Positions 52,821 to 61,981 of a DNA stretch of 63,139 bases are shown one piece after another. A program made the translations under genes and the position numbers. This DNA comes from Deltaproteobacteria bacterium. Lineage in GTDB: Bacteria > Desulfobacterota > Binatia > Bin18. How positions within the stretch are numbered: the stretch's first letter is position 1; each line of letters starts with the position of its first letter. Under the pieces are notes generated by a model. It saw nothing but the letters and a program-made list of their open reading frames with translations. It did not search any database and was not told the DNA's origin. Where the stretch lies: contig VGTJ01000007.1 in NCBI GenBank assembly GCA_016874775.1, positions 1 through 63,139 on the forward strand, written 5' to 3'.

Positions 52821-52891
52821 GGTTTCTCCTTACGTAACAATTTCGGGTTGATGAACGTTCTTCCTGGGGAAGGTGTGGACGGGCAAAAACG

Positions 52892-53401
52892 TTACTTGCT
52901 GAGAAGAGCACCATCCTCATGGGCGTCACCGCAAACCAACGAATCCGGACGGCACGCCTCGCACGTTACCGTAGTATACACTGCACGTCTGCGCTCTTGC
53001 TGAAAGCCGAACCTGGGCGGTAGCACGAGGTGGCTCGTCAGGGTAATACGCGGAGCACAGGCATCGACGACGGTCTCAGCACTGGCAACCCCAGGAGCCT
53101 TGGATGTAGCACTGAAAAATATCGTTGGATTCCCGTGCACCGGAATCTGAAGTGCAACCTCGCCTGCCAAACCGAACGTATTGAAATCATCAAAAGGGAC
53201 TGGCCCTTGGTTCACATCAATGAAGGTTACTGGGTTATTCAGGACCTTCAGACCGCCGTCGATCTCGGCTACGGCGCTGAGCTGACAAACGTAACGTGAG
53301 GAGGGATGACACGCGTCGGTCTCTTTCTGTGCAAAGGCAGGCGTGGTGAGAGTCGAGACGAAGACACTGGCTGCAAATACGATACTGGCGATAGGATACA
53401 T
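52892..53401 (-). CDS. Secreted protein of unknown function, 169 residues
   Basis: Signal peptide (SIVFAASVFVSTLTTPAFA). The mature part is a beta-rich domain (FIDVNQGPVPFDDFNTFGL, ALQIPVHGNPTIFF) ending in a CxxC-containing tail (TCEACRPDSLVCGD). ATG 53401 has AAGGAG at the right spacing. It lies 71 bases upstream of the 271-residue secreted protein and probably forms one unit with it. Function unknown. Confidence 0.68.
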   Translation of the reverse strand: MYPIASIVFAASVFVSTLTTPAFAQKETDACHPSSRYVCQLSAVAEIDGGLKVLNNPVTFIDVNQGPVPFDDFNTFGLAGEVALQIPVHGNPTIFFSATSKAPGVASAETVVDACAPRITLTSHLVLPPRFGFQQERRRAVYTTVTCEACRPDSLVCGDAHEDGALLSK

Positions 53402-53919
53402 AGTCACTCCTTGTCATCTGCGGAAAAGAAAGACGTTGGTAAACACTGCCGCTTCACCTAAACCCATCGCATTGCGGAGGCGCACGGGGGCAGCGAGAGT
53501 AGTAATGACACATGGGTGCGTTGCTCCTGATAATTGTCGGTGTCGATGCAGCCAGCGGGGATCGTTGTTGTTCTGAAGGACGAGTAACAAGAAGTGTGCC
53601 GGAACCAATGTAGTCGCTGTTTTCTCTCTGAGGCTGGAATTTCGCGTGAGTCTTTTGCTATTTGGCAGTCGTGGCGCTTTCGTTCCGAGCGATAAAGCCG
53701 CAGCTGTGCCGAGAAATGTTATCGAAACGATACAGACAAGAGTATTTTTGTTGTCGAACTGAGTCGGGTAAAAGGGGTGGTCTCAGGTCAGCCAAAGGAC
53801 AGGTGCAGCGGAAGGCAACAATGCTAGCCCCCGATTCTCTGCTCGCCTCATTGCAGTTCCTGTAGGGGCAAACATTTGCTACACCATGACTGTTGATCTT
53901 GTTGCTTGAGGAGAAGGGA
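53402..53919. other. Gene-poor stretch; possible small frame on the minus strand
   Basis: About 520 bases. A minus-strand frame 53414-53608 (64 residues, ending AVFTNVFLFRR) stops just before the secreted protein gene and could be a degenerate or tiny gene, but its ribosome binding site is not convincing. The rest holds the divergent promoter for the UGSC unit. No RNA gene is seen. Confidence 0.35.
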
Positions 53920-54993
53920 ATGGCACACAGCGGAACCCTGTCGTCCACCGCGTATGAATTTGCCAACCTGCTTGATGTGAACGAACTCTATCAGCAAAAA
54001 GGTTGGACCGATGGACTCCCGATCGTTCCACCGACAGAGGAGCGCGTACGCGAGTTTTTAGCATCTGTCCACCTCACGCCTGGAGAGATCGTTGGTATTG
54101 AAACCGTACGCCAACGCCCTCTCACTGCTGAGAAAGTGGCGATCAATGCTGTCATGGCAGGTTGTTTGCCGACCTACATGCCGGCGATCGTGACTGTACT
54201 GCAAGCGATGTGTGACGAAGAGTTCAATCTGCATGGGAGCACGGCAAGCACCGGTGGGAGTGCCCAACTGATTGTCGTGAATGGTCCAGTCCGTACGGCT
54301 CTTGGCATGCACACTACGCATAACGCGCTCGGTAATGCCAGTCGCGCCAATGCCACGATTGGGCGGGCAATCCGGCTGTTGCTCATTAACGTGCTTGGGT
54401 GCATTCCAGGGCAGCTCGATCGTTCAACCCTCGGTCATCCAGGAAAATTCACGTTCTGTGTTGCTGAGGATGAGGAAGATAGTGCCTGGGTACCGTTGGC
54501 GCAGGAGCGGGGTGTGGCGTCTGGTCAATCTGGTGTGACCGTGATGGCGTGCGAATCCCCACATCAGATTATGAATGAATGGACCAAAGACCCGGAAGAA
54601 ATAATGGAGACCTTTGCGGCGGAGATTCGTCACAACATGTTGACGTATTCTATTTGGGCAGGAAATTATGCGATCGTGATTCCCAAACAGTTACGCGAGT
54701 TGTTGATCGCCGCAGGTTGGCAGAAGAAGGATATTCGCGAATACATTTTTCGTTCCGCCCGAGTGTTGCGTAAAGAATGGGCGACGGTCGGAAAGAAAAA
54801 CATCGTTGAACGGGGCAAAGGGCCAGAGCAGGAGTTCATTGCGCTCCGTTCGCCTGATGATTTATTAGTTGTCGCTGCAGGTGGACCAGCCGGTGGCTTT
54901 GGTGCGGTGATTCCGCCGTGGCTTGGAACGTGGTCACATGCGGTGACGAAAACAGTAGTCAGCATAGGAGAAGAAGTAGCCAGTAGTCAGTAG
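53920..54993 (+). CDS. Conserved protein with WTDGLPIVPPT motif, UGSC-selenoprotein partner
   Basis: 357 residues. The GWTDGLPIVPPT motif is at 28-39, followed by an alpha/beta body with several invariant-looking segments (GSTASTGGSAQLIVVNGPV, NASRANATIGRAIRLLL, HPGKFTFC). I know this motif from uncharacterised proteins of soil bacteria that sit beside UGSC family proteins; no reaction is known. GAGGAGAAG precedes ATG 53920. The last codons and the stop (EVASSQ, stop) are written in an AGTAGCC heptamer repeat, so the original C terminus may have been altered. The selenoprotein gene follows after 57 bases. Confidence 0.8.
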   Translation: MAHSGTLSSTAYEFANLLDVNELYQQKGWTDGLPIVPPTEERVREFLASVHLTPGEIVGIETVRQRPLTAEKVAINAVMAGCLPTYMPAIVTVLQAMCDEEFNLHGSTASTGGSAQLIVVNGPVRTALGMHTTHNALGNASRANATIGRAIRLLLINVLGCIPGQLDRSTLGHPGKFTFCVAEDEEDSAWVPLAQERGVASGQSGVTVMACESPHQIMNEWTKDPEEIMETFAAEIRHNMLTYSIWAGNYAIVIPKQLRELLIAAGWQKKDIREYIFRSARVLRKEWATVGKKNIVERGKGPEQEFIALRSPDDLLVVAAGGPAGGFGAVIPPWLGTWSHAVTKTVVSIGEEVASSQ

Positions 54994-55037
54994 CCAACAG
55001 GGTTTTGTTGCTTTCCCTACTGATTACTGACTACTTT
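54975..55037. repeat. AGTAGYC heptamers and complementary CTACTGA heptamers
   Basis: AGTAGCC, AGTAGTC, AGTAGCC (54975-54995) form the left arm. CTACTGA, TTACTGA, CTACTTT (55017-55037) form the right. The left arm contains the stop codon of the upstream gene. The two arms can pair into an mRNA hairpin between the two UGSC-unit genes. Confidence 0.8.
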
Positions 55038-55050
55038 CCCGGAGGTTTTT

Positions 55051-55575
55051 ATGCCGATTCGCGTTCTCGATCCAACATTTGAGGAACCAGTGACAACCAA
55101 CACAACTGTGAAAGGACTCACCTCACTCGCTGGTTGTACAGTAGGTTTGCTTGATAACAGCAAGATCAAAGTCAAAGAAATTTTGAATTATGCAGAAGAG
55201 CTGCTCCGCACCCAACATGGTGTGACGAAAGTAGTGCGACTGAAGAAACCCGATGCGAGTCGACCAGCGCCACCTGAGGTAGTAGCGCAGATGGCGGGGT
55301 GTGATGCCGTGATCTCGGCGGTGGGTGATTGAGGGAGCTGTTCATCGTGCAGTTTGCACGATGCCCTTTCTGCTGAGACAATCGGGATTACCGCGACTGC
55401 AATTATCACCGATCGGTTTTCGCAAACAGCGCAGGTGATGGCACAGGTGTCTGGTTTTCCACAGTACCGCTTTGCCGTCATTCCTCATCCCATTGCAAAC
55501 AACAACGATGACATCTTGCGTGCCAAAGCCGAAGCTGCAGTGCAGCAGTGTGTGGAGATTCTGCTGAATCGGTAG
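55051..55575 (+). CDS. UGSC family selenoprotein (in-frame UGA = Sec94)
   Basis: Read through a UGA at 55330-55332, the frame continues to a TAG at 55573-55575, giving 174 residues with Sec94 in the motif U94-G-S-C97 followed by S-S-C100. This motif names the UGSC (seleno)protein family. The N-terminal half (CTVGLLDNSKIKVKEIL) and the C-terminal half (ETIGITATAIITDRF, FAVIPHPIANNNDDILRAKA) form one alpha/beta domain and are meaningless as two separate genes. A U-x-x-C arrangement suggests redox chemistry; the substrate is unknown. A hairpin follows the UGA (see the SECIS entry). CCCGGAGG lies before ATG 55051. No sel genes are in the window. Confidence 0.9.
55330..55366 (+). promoter_or_regulatory. 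Candidate bacterial SECIS element
   Basis: Directly after the Sec codon, CATCGTGC (55343-55350) pairs perfectly with GCACGATG (55356-55363) around a 5-base loop AGTTT that contains the G-U expected in SelB-binding loops. GGG/CCC can extend the stem. The apical loop starts 18 bases after the UGA, within the range known for bSECIS elements. It overlaps the coding codons. Confidence 0.8.
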
Positions 55576-55678
55576 TCCGCGGTGTTTGACCGCCTGTGGG
55601 AAATCCACTATACCCTAAAGACACCCAAAATTTTCCCTACTGAAAGTGTAGTGATGAGAGGAGCTTACAGGTACAGCT

Positions 55679-56884
55679 ATGGATTTTCCACGCATTAAAC
55701 GACTTCCTCCCTATTTGTTTGCCCAACTCGATAAAATGAAGATCGAGGCCCGGCGAGCCGGGGAAGATATCATCGACTTTGGCATGGGAAATCCTGACCA
55801 CGCTTCCCCTCCCCATGTCGTCGAAAAACTCATCGAGGCGGCAAGGAAACCACAAAACCATCGCTATTCGACATCCCGTGGGATTCATAAACTACGGTTG
55901 GCGATCTGTAATTGGTATAAGCGCCGCTTTGGCGTAGAACTCGACCCTGAGAGTGAAGCGGTTGTCACTATCGGTTCCAAAGAAGGGCTGTCCCATCTTG
56001 CGCTGGCGATGCTTGGGCCAGGCGACGTCGCTATTTGCCCGAGCCCAACCTATCCCATTCATCAGTATTCGATCGTCATCGCCAATGCCGATCTACGTGT
56101 GGTTCCCCTCGTGCCGGGCTCTGATTTCTTCGCCTCGCTGGAGAGCACCGTGCGACAATGCTGGCCGCGCCCGAAGCTTTTGCTCATGAGCTTTCCGCAT
56201 AATCCAACCACCGCGGTAGTTGATCTCGATTTCTTCCGCCGTGTCGTTGATTTTGCCAAAGAGAACAATCTGTTTGTCATTCACGACTTTGCCTATGCCG
56301 ACCTGTATTTTGATGGCTATCAGCCCCCCAGTTTCCTGCAAGTACCAGGAGCCAAAGACATTGGCGTTGAGTTTTTTACGCTGTCGAAGTCGTACGACAT
56401 GCCAGGTTGGCGGGTCGGTTTTGTCTGCGGCAACCAGGAAGTTCTCGGGGCACTGTCGCGACTGAAAAGCTATTTCGATTATGGCATTTTTCAGCCGGTG
56501 CAGATCGCCGCTATCCATGCGCTCAACGGGCCACAGGATTACGTTGAGAGCGTGCGCCAACGCTATCGTCGGCGACGCGATGTCTTGATCGATGGCTTGG
56601 ACCGGGTGGGGTGGCACATTCCCAAGCCGAAGGGCACGATGTTTGTGTGGGCAGAAATTTCTGAGCAATTCCGACATCTCGGATCGATGAAGTTTGCAGA
56701 ACTTCTCCTCACTGAGGCGAAGGTTTCGGTCTCTCCTGGTATTGGTTTTGGTGAATATGGCGATGACTATGTGCGATTCGCGTTGATTGAGAATGAACAT
56801 CGGACGCGGCAAGCGGTACGTGGTATCCGCAAAGTCTTTGGTGGAGTCAGCGTCCCGGAACTCAAGAAAGCTAGCGTAGGGTAG
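55679..56884 (+). CDS. alaC: Class I PLP aminotransferase (AlaC/YfdZ-like)
   Basis: 401 residues. PLP Lys K237 in [24 protein letters not shown], and [13 protein letters not shown] are typical of the AlaC/LL-diaminopimelate branch of fold-type I aminotransferases. It would exchange amino groups between glutamate and a 2-oxo acid, probably pyruvate. It starts a plus-strand operon with hom two bases after its stop, then thrC and the apgM-like gene, so aspartate-family amino acid use is likely. The alternative assignment is aspartate or diaminopimelate aminotransferase. Confidence 0.85.
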   Translation: MDFPRIKRLPPYLFAQLDKMKIEARRAGEDIIDFGMGNPDHASPPHVVEKLIEAARKPQNHRYSTSRGIHKLRLAICNWYKRRFGVELDPESEAVVTIGSKEGLSHLALAMLGPGDVAICPSPTYPIHQYSIVIANADLRVVPLVPGSDFFASLESTVRQCWPRPKLLLMSFPHNPTTAVVDLDFFRRVVDFAKENNLFVIHDFAYADLYFDGYQPPSFLQVPGAKDIGVEFFTLSKSYDMPGWRVGFVCGNQEVLGALSRLKSYFDYGIFQPVQIAAIHALNGPQDYVESVRQRYRRRRDVLIDGLDRVGWHIPKPKGTMFVWAEISEQFRHLGSMKFAELLLTEAKVSVSPGIGFGEYGDDYVRFALIENEHRTRQAVRGIRKVFGGVSVPELKKASVG

Positions 56885-56886
56885 CA

Positions 56887-58206
56887 ATGCCAGGGGGAGA
56901 AGTACGGCTCGGCGTCATTGGCCTTGGCACTGTCGGGGGCAGTGTTGTCCAATTGCTGCAACGCAATGCCGTCGCAATCAGCAAAAAGCTTGGGCGGCCG
57001 GTTCGCTTGGTTCGCGTCGCAAGTCGTAGTCTGCGCACGAAACCGCACCCTGATGTGGGCACGGCTCGGGTGAGCACCGACCCGTGGGATGTTGTGACCG
57101 ATGCTGAAGTCGAGATTGTCGTCGAACTCATGGGTGGTATCGATCCCGCCCGTGAGTTGATTCTCGAAGCGATCAAGCACGGCAAAGATGTGGTTACCGC
57201 TAATAAGGCCCTGCTGGCGTTGCACGGGGCGGAAGTGTTTGCCGCGGCTGAAGCGAAGAGTGTATATCTCGGCTTTGAAGCCGCGGTTGCTGGTGGTATC
57301 CCGATCATCCGTACGCTACGTGAAGGGTTGGCTGCCGATCGTAACTATGCGCTTTTCGGCATCGTGAATGGCACGTGCAACTACATCTTGACGACGATGA
57401 GTGACCAAGGCGAGGAGTTTGCCACCGTTCTCCGTAACGCGCAGGAGCAAGGGTTGGCAGAAGCTGATCCGAGTTTCGATATTGACGGGATCGATGCAGC
57501 ACACAAATTGGCACTGCTAGCGACGCTGGCGTTTGGCGTGCGTGTCCCATTCGAGTCCGTCTATATCGAGGGCATTCGCCATATCAGTCAGACCGATGTC
57601 TCTTTCGCCAAAGATTTTGGCTATACGATCAAGCTTCTTGCTATCGCCAAAGATGAAGACGGTGCGGTTGATGTGCGCGTTCATCCGACGATGATCCCTC
57701 GGCGCAGTTTGCTGGCAGGCGTTGGTGGTGCCTACAATGCCATCTTCGTACAAGGTGAGGCACTCGGATCGTCGTTGTATTTTGGTCGTGGGGCAGGGGG
57801 GATGCCGACAGCGACTGCAGTTGTTTCTGATGTGATTGAGATTGCTCACAATCGGAGTGCTGCCAGTGAGGTGCGCGTGTCGCCGTTAGGCTACGCGTGG
57901 AAGGACCTGCGGTTGGCTTCCTTTCGTTCTATCGATGATGTCGTGAGCGAATACTACTTGCGTTTTATGGCGGTTGATCGTCCTGGCGTTTTAGCCAAGA
58001 TCGCTGGTATTCTTGGGGAACAGAGCATCAGTATCGCTGCAGTGATCCAGCGCGATCGAAGCGAGGGAGATGAGTCGGTTCCACTAGTGATGCGGACGCA
58101 TGCGGCCCGAGAGCGCAACTTGAAAGCTGCCTTACGGCAGGTTGATGAACTGCCCATTGTCCAAGGAAAATCCGTCTCGATTCGTATTGAGGAGAATTTG
58201 GGATAG
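56887..58206 (+). CDS. hom: Homoserine dehydrogenase with ACT domain
   Basis: 439 residues. Reduces aspartate semialdehyde to homoserine. NAD(P) motif GLGTVGGS near residues 8-15, KDVVTANKALLA, GIVNGTCNYILT, EADPSFDIDGIDAAHKLA and the catalytic Lys region follow. A C-terminal ACT domain (MAVDRPGVLAKIAGILGEQ) suggests feedback control by threonine or another amino acid. It begins 2 bases after the aminotransferase stop. Confidence 0.95.
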   Translation: MPGGEVRLGVIGLGTVGGSVVQLLQRNAVAISKKLGRPVRLVRVASRSLRTKPHPDVGTARVSTDPWDVVTDAEVEIVVELMGGIDPARELILEAIKHGKDVVTANKALLALHGAEVFAAAEAKSVYLGFEAAVAGGIPIIRTLREGLAADRNYALFGIVNGTCNYILTTMSDQGEEFATVLRNAQEQGLAEADPSFDIDGIDAAHKLALLATLAFGVRVPFESVYIEGIRHISQTDVSFAKDFGYTIKLLAIAKDEDGAVDVRVHPTMIPRRSLLAGVGGAYNAIFVQGEALGSSLYFGRGAGGMPTATAVVSDVIEIAHNRSAASEVRVSPLGYAWKDLRLASFRSIDDVVSEYYLRFMAVDRPGVLAKIAGILGEQSISIAAVIQRDRSEGDESVPLVMRTHAARERNLKAALRQVDELPIVQGKSVSIRIEENLG

Positions 58207-58300
58207 TGATGGAGAGACGCTCCGACGGGGCGCCTTTACCTGGGGAATTTACAGAGCCTCTTTCGTGTGACGGAGGAGGAACAGAAACGCGAATACGACG

Positions 58301-59680
58301 ATGACTGATATCGCATTTTCTGAACGAACGCCGTTCCCTTCATCAGTGGTTCCGACATTCCGCGCCTGGTTTGCGTGTGCCGCGGGCTGTAGTGGTGAGT
58401 TGCCAATCAATCAGATCATTTACTATTGCCCGAAGTGTGGCAGTTTGTTGGATGTCCATCATGACCTCACTGCACTGAGGCGCCGTTCAGCGCCTGAATG
58501 GAAAAGACTGTTCGATGATCGCTATTGTCGGACGACCTACCCGTATGGAAGTGGTGTGTGGGGGAAGAAAGAAATGGTGTGCCCATCGGTCGAAGACTCC
58601 AATGTTGTTTCGATGTACGAAGGAGCCACCAATCTCTTCTGGGCGGAACGACTGGGCAAGCAAGTTGGCCTTGAGGATCTCTGGGTCAAACAGTGTGGGA
58701 ATTCGCATACCGGTTCATTCAAAGATCTGGGCATGACCGTTTTGGTGTCGATGGTCAAACAGATGATTGCCGAAGGAACCAAAATCCCTGCCGTTGCCTG
58801 TGCGTCGACTGGGGATACTTCTGCGGCGCTTGCTGCTTACTGTGCTGCTGCAGGTATTCCCGCCATCGTTATTTTGCCGCGCAATAAAGTCTCGACCGCT
58901 CAGCTCATTCAACCCCTGGCCAATGGTGCACTGACGCTGTCGTTGGATACCGACTTCGATGGGTGTATGCGGATTGTGCGTGAGCTGTGTACCAAAGAGA
59001 ATCTCTACCTGGCCAATTCCATGAATAGTCTCCGTTTGGAAGGGCAGAAGACCATTTCCTTGGAAATCGTGCAACAGTGTGATTGGGCTGTCCCCGATGT
59101 GGTGGTTGTCCCTGGCGGAAACCTTGGCAATATCTCTGCTATCGGGCGCGGCTTTTTGCTCATGCGAGATCTCGGCATGATCGATCGGTTGCCTCGGTTG
59201 GTGTGTGCCCAAGCGCAACACGCCAATCCGCTCTACCGCAGTTTCCAGTCCGATTTTGCTACTTATAAACCGATCCGTGCAAAAAAGACGCTCGCTTCAG
59301 CGATTCAAATTGGCGACCCGGTCAGTATCCATCGCGCGATATCGACCTTGAAAGCGTTCGATAGTGTAGTGGAACAAGCGAGTGAAGAAGAATTAGCTGA
59401 TGCTGCCGCTTTGGCAGATCGCACTGGGCTTTTTAACTGCCCACATACTGGTGTAGCGTTGGCTGTGCTGTTCAAACTGCTGGAGAGAAAATGGGTTCAG
59501 CGACATGAGAAAGTCGTGGTGATTTCCACTGCGCACGGCTTGAAGTTCACTGACTTCAAGCGTCGCTATCATGAGGGGCAACTCCGTGGATTTACTTCTC
59601 GACATGCGAACCGACCAGTTGAGTTGCCAGCAGATTATGGGCAGGCACGGGATGCGATTTATCGGGCACTTGAAAAATAG
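58301..59680 (+). CDS. thrC: Threonine synthase
   Basis: 459 residues. Converts O-phosphohomoserine to threonine. The PLP Lys is K141 in [11 protein letters not shown]. The N terminus has a zinc-ribbon-like Cys set C26/C30 and C43/C46 (YYCPKCGS), a feature of a common deltaproteobacterial form. GGNLGN in the middle and the late [14 protein letters not shown] fit the family. The stop codon TAG sits at the start of a heptamer repeat. It is followed by the apgM-like gene that may supply its substrate. Confidence 0.94.
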   Translation: MTDIAFSERTPFPSSVVPTFRAWFACAAGCSGELPINQIIYYCPKCGSLLDVHHDLTALRRRSAPEWKRLFDDRYCRTTYPYGSGVWGKKEMVCPSVEDSNVVSMYEGATNLFWAERLGKQVGLEDLWVKQCGNSHTGSFKDLGMTVLVSMVKQMIAEGTKIPAVACASTGDTSAALAAYCAAAGIPAIVILPRNKVSTAQLIQPLANGALTLSLDTDFDGCMRIVRELCTKENLYLANSMNSLRLEGQKTISLEIVQQCDWAVPDVVVVPGGNLGNISAIGRGFLLMRDLGMIDRLPRLVCAQAQHANPLYRSFQSDFATYKPIRAKKTLASAIQIGDPVSIHRAISTLKAFDSVVEQASEEELADAAALADRTGLFNCPHTGVALAVLFKLLERKWVQRHEKVVVISTAHGLKFTDFKRRYHEGQLRGFTSRHANRPVELPADYGQARDAIYRALEK

Positions 59681-59761
59681 CTATGAGCTGTCAGCGCTCA
59701 ACGTTCAGCCTCAGTAAGGAAGAAATTTTAAGAGCTGAAAGCTGAAGGCTGAAAGCCGAGG
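59679..59761. repeat. Heptamer repeat between thrC and the apgM-like gene
   Basis: AGCTATG, AGCTGTC, AGCGCTC, AACGTTC, AGCCTCA (59679-59713) form the left arm and overlap the thrC stop. GCTGAAA, GCTGAAG, GCTGAAA, GCCGAGG (59734-59761) form the right arm. Units are 7 nt and the arms are partly complementary. Confidence 0.78.
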
Positions 59762-59769
59762 AAGAAAAG

Positions 59770-60993
59770 ATGAAATACATAGTACTCCAAGGTGATGGCA
59801 TGGCCGATTGGCCGATTGCTGAACTCGGCAACAAAACCCCACTGGAATACGCTCGTACCCCGAATATGGATCGTATCGCCTCACTGGGTGTGCTGGGAAT
59901 GGCGCATACGATTCCTGAGGGGTATCCCTCAGGGAGTGATGTCGGGACCATGAGCCTTCTCGGTTATGACCCCCGCCAATACCATACTGGGCGCTCGCCG
60001 ATTGAAGCCGCCAGTATGGGTGTGGAACTGAGTCCAACCGACATTGCGTTTCGTTGTAACTTGGTCACGCTTGGTACTGGTGCCAACAACGAAGAAACAA
60101 TGGTCGACTTTTCCTCTGGTCATATCACCAGTGAAGAAGCAGCGGAGTTGATTCGTGCGGTCAACGCCGAGCTGGGAACAGACGACATTTCCTTCTACCC
60201 AGGTGTGAGTTACCGTCATCTGATGGTGTGGCACGGTGGCAAAGAAAAAATGCAGACCACGCCACCGCACGATATTACCGACCAACCAACGGCAAATTAT
60301 TTCCCGGCTGGTGAAGGCAGTGAGCGTTTGTGCGACCTCATGCAACGCTCGCGAACGATTCTGGCCGGTCATCCGGTCAACAAAAAGCGGCAACAGAATG
60401 GAAAAAGACCAGCCTCGACAATTTGGTTGTGGGGCCAGGGACGACGCCCTGCGGTGCCGACGATCAAAGAGCGGTTTGGTTGCGAGGGGTCAGTCATTTC
60501 TGCGGTTGACCTCGTGCGTGGGATTGGGGTGCTGGCTGGACTCGAAGTGATTCTCGTTCCTGGAGCGACCGGATTTCTTGATACGAATTATCTAGGCAAA
60601 GCGCAGTATGGTCTCGCCGAATTGCGGAAAAAGGATTTCCTCTTTTTGCATGTCGAAGCGACAGATGAGGCTGGGCACATGGGGGCACCGGATAAGAAGG
60701 TGCAAGCGCTCGAAGATTTCGACCAAAAAGTCGTGGGCACGATTCTCGATGGACTGCGTGAATTCCCTGAATGGCGCGTACTTTTGATGCCTGACCATGC
60801 GACTCCGTGTGCGATCAAGACGCATTCCGACGATCCCGTGCCGTTTGCTATACTTTCCTCAGACGATATGAAACGCGGAGTGCAAAAACCTGTGTGTTAC
60901 AACGAAACCAGTGCCAAAGAAACCGGGATCGTTGTTCGTGAAGCGTGGCAGATTCTTGACCGCTTTGTTCGTGGGGAAGCCGTCTCTGCTTAA
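59770..60993 (+). CDS. apgM-like protein, proposed homoserine kinase
   Basis: 407 residues, alkaline-phosphatase superfamily, similar to 2,3-bisphosphoglycerate-independent mutases of the archaeal type. VLQGDGMADWP has the first metal Asp, GSDVGTMSLLGYDP the nucleophile (S62), and VEATDEAGHMG and LLMPDHATPC the second metal site. One subgroup of this family has been proposed (TIGR02535) to be a homoserine kinase because it sits with thrC where thrB is missing. That is the case here: hom-thrC-this gene, no GHMP kinase in the window. Glycolytic mutase is the alternative. Confidence 0.82.
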   Translation: MKYIVLQGDGMADWPIAELGNKTPLEYARTPNMDRIASLGVLGMAHTIPEGYPSGSDVGTMSLLGYDPRQYHTGRSPIEAASMGVELSPTDIAFRCNLVTLGTGANNEETMVDFSSGHITSEEAAELIRAVNAELGTDDISFYPGVSYRHLMVWHGGKEKMQTTPPHDITDQPTANYFPAGEGSERLCDLMQRSRTILAGHPVNKKRQQNGKRPASTIWLWGQGRRPAVPTIKERFGCEGSVISAVDLVRGIGVLAGLEVILVPGATGFLDTNYLGKAQYGLAELRKKDFLFLHVEATDEAGHMGAPDKKVQALEDFDQKVVGTILDGLREFPEWRVLLMPDHATPCAIKTHSDDPVPFAILSSDDMKRGVQKPVCYNETSAKETGIVVREAWQILDRFVRGEAVSA

Positions 60994-61023
60994 AAGCAAG
61001 AACCAATACGGAGGGCGCAGCAT

Positions 61024-61980
61024 ATGGATCGCAACTTAGCTCTGGAAGTTGTGCGAGTAACCGAGGCTGCGGCATTAGCTTCTGCGGAACTGATGGGGCG
61101 CGGCGACGAAGCTGCAGTGGACGAGGCCGCTGCGGTAGCAATGTACAAATTGTTTCCTGATGTCGATTTCAATGGCCGTATTGTCATTGGCGAAGGGGAA
61201 GCCGATCTGATCCCTGTCCTCTATGTTGGTGAAACTCTAGGAACAGGGAAAGGACCAGAGATCGAAGTTGCACTGGACGCGCTTGAAGGGGCGACATCGT
61301 GTGCTACAGGCGGTCCCAATACCATCTCGGTTGTGGCGATCGCTGAACATGGTGGTTTTCTGCGCTGTCCACAACATGTGTACATGGAAAAGATTGCTGT
61401 CGGCCCGGCTGGCAAAGGCGTGATTAATCTCGACAAGTCTGTGAAAGAGAACCTGTTTGCCTTGGCCGATGCGAAGAAAGTGCGGGTTGAAACGCTAACG
61501 GTCGTGTTGCTTGATCGTCCGCGCCATGAACAGTTAATTACTGAGCTGCGCCAAACCGGTGTCCGTGTCAGACTGATCAGCGATGGCGATCTCTCTGCGG
61601 CATTGGCGACCACACGCGAAGATACGGGTGTCGATATGCTCGTAGGGACTGGAGGGGCGGCACAAGGGATTATGGCGGCAGCGGCGCTGTATTGCCTTGG
61701 TGGGGATATTCAGTGTCGCTTTCGGCCGCGGAATCAAGAAGAGGCTGACCAGCTTCGGCGAATGGAAATTTACGATTTTCACAAAAAGTACACGATCAAG
61801 GATATGGTCAGTGGCAATGTCATGTTTGCCGCGACAGGAATCACGAACGGTGAATATCTGAAAGGTGTCCGTTTCTTTCGTGGTGGTGCGGCAACGAATT
61901 CTGTCGTGATGCGGTCGAAGACCCACACGATCCGTTTCATGGAAACCTTCCATCATTTTGACGTGCATCCGGAGTATTAA
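61024..61980 (+). CDS. glpX: Class II fructose-1,6-bisphosphatase (GlpX-like), altered active-site motif
   Basis: 318 residues. GlpX signature residues include GEGEADLIP with D61, LYVGETLGTGKGPEIE, GGAAQGIMAAAAL and GDIQCRF. The motif normally read DPIEGT is DALEGAT (85-91) here: the Pro is Ala and the catalytic Thr90 position of the E. coli enzyme is Ala, with a Thr one place later. It would dephosphorylate fructose-1,6-bisphosphate (and possibly sedoheptulose-1,7-bisphosphate) in gluconeogenesis; activity may be altered. It starts 30 bases after the apgM-like gene. Confidence 0.88.
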   Translation: MDRNLALEVVRVTEAAALASAELMGRGDEAAVDEAAAVAMYKLFPDVDFNGRIVIGEGEADLIPVLYVGETLGTGKGPEIEVALDALEGATSCATGGPNTISVVAIAEHGGFLRCPQHVYMEKIAVGPAGKGVINLDKSVKENLFALADAKKVRVETLTVVLLDRPRHEQLITELRQTGVRVRLISDGDLSAALATTREDTGVDMLVGTGGAAQGIMAAAALYCLGGDIQCRFRPRNQEEADQLRRMEIYDFHKKYTIKDMVSGNVMFAATGITNGEYLKGVRFFRGGAATNSVVMRSKTHTIRFMETFHHFDVHPEY

Positions 61981-61981
61981 T

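Noticed and set aside
55354-55575. A separate small gene after the selenoprotein's UGA
   Set aside because: It is in the same frame as the first half, has no start site of its own and completes the UGSC domain.
5094-59761. CRISPR array
   Set aside because: The repeats are 7-nt units without spacers of uniform length, and no cas gene is present.
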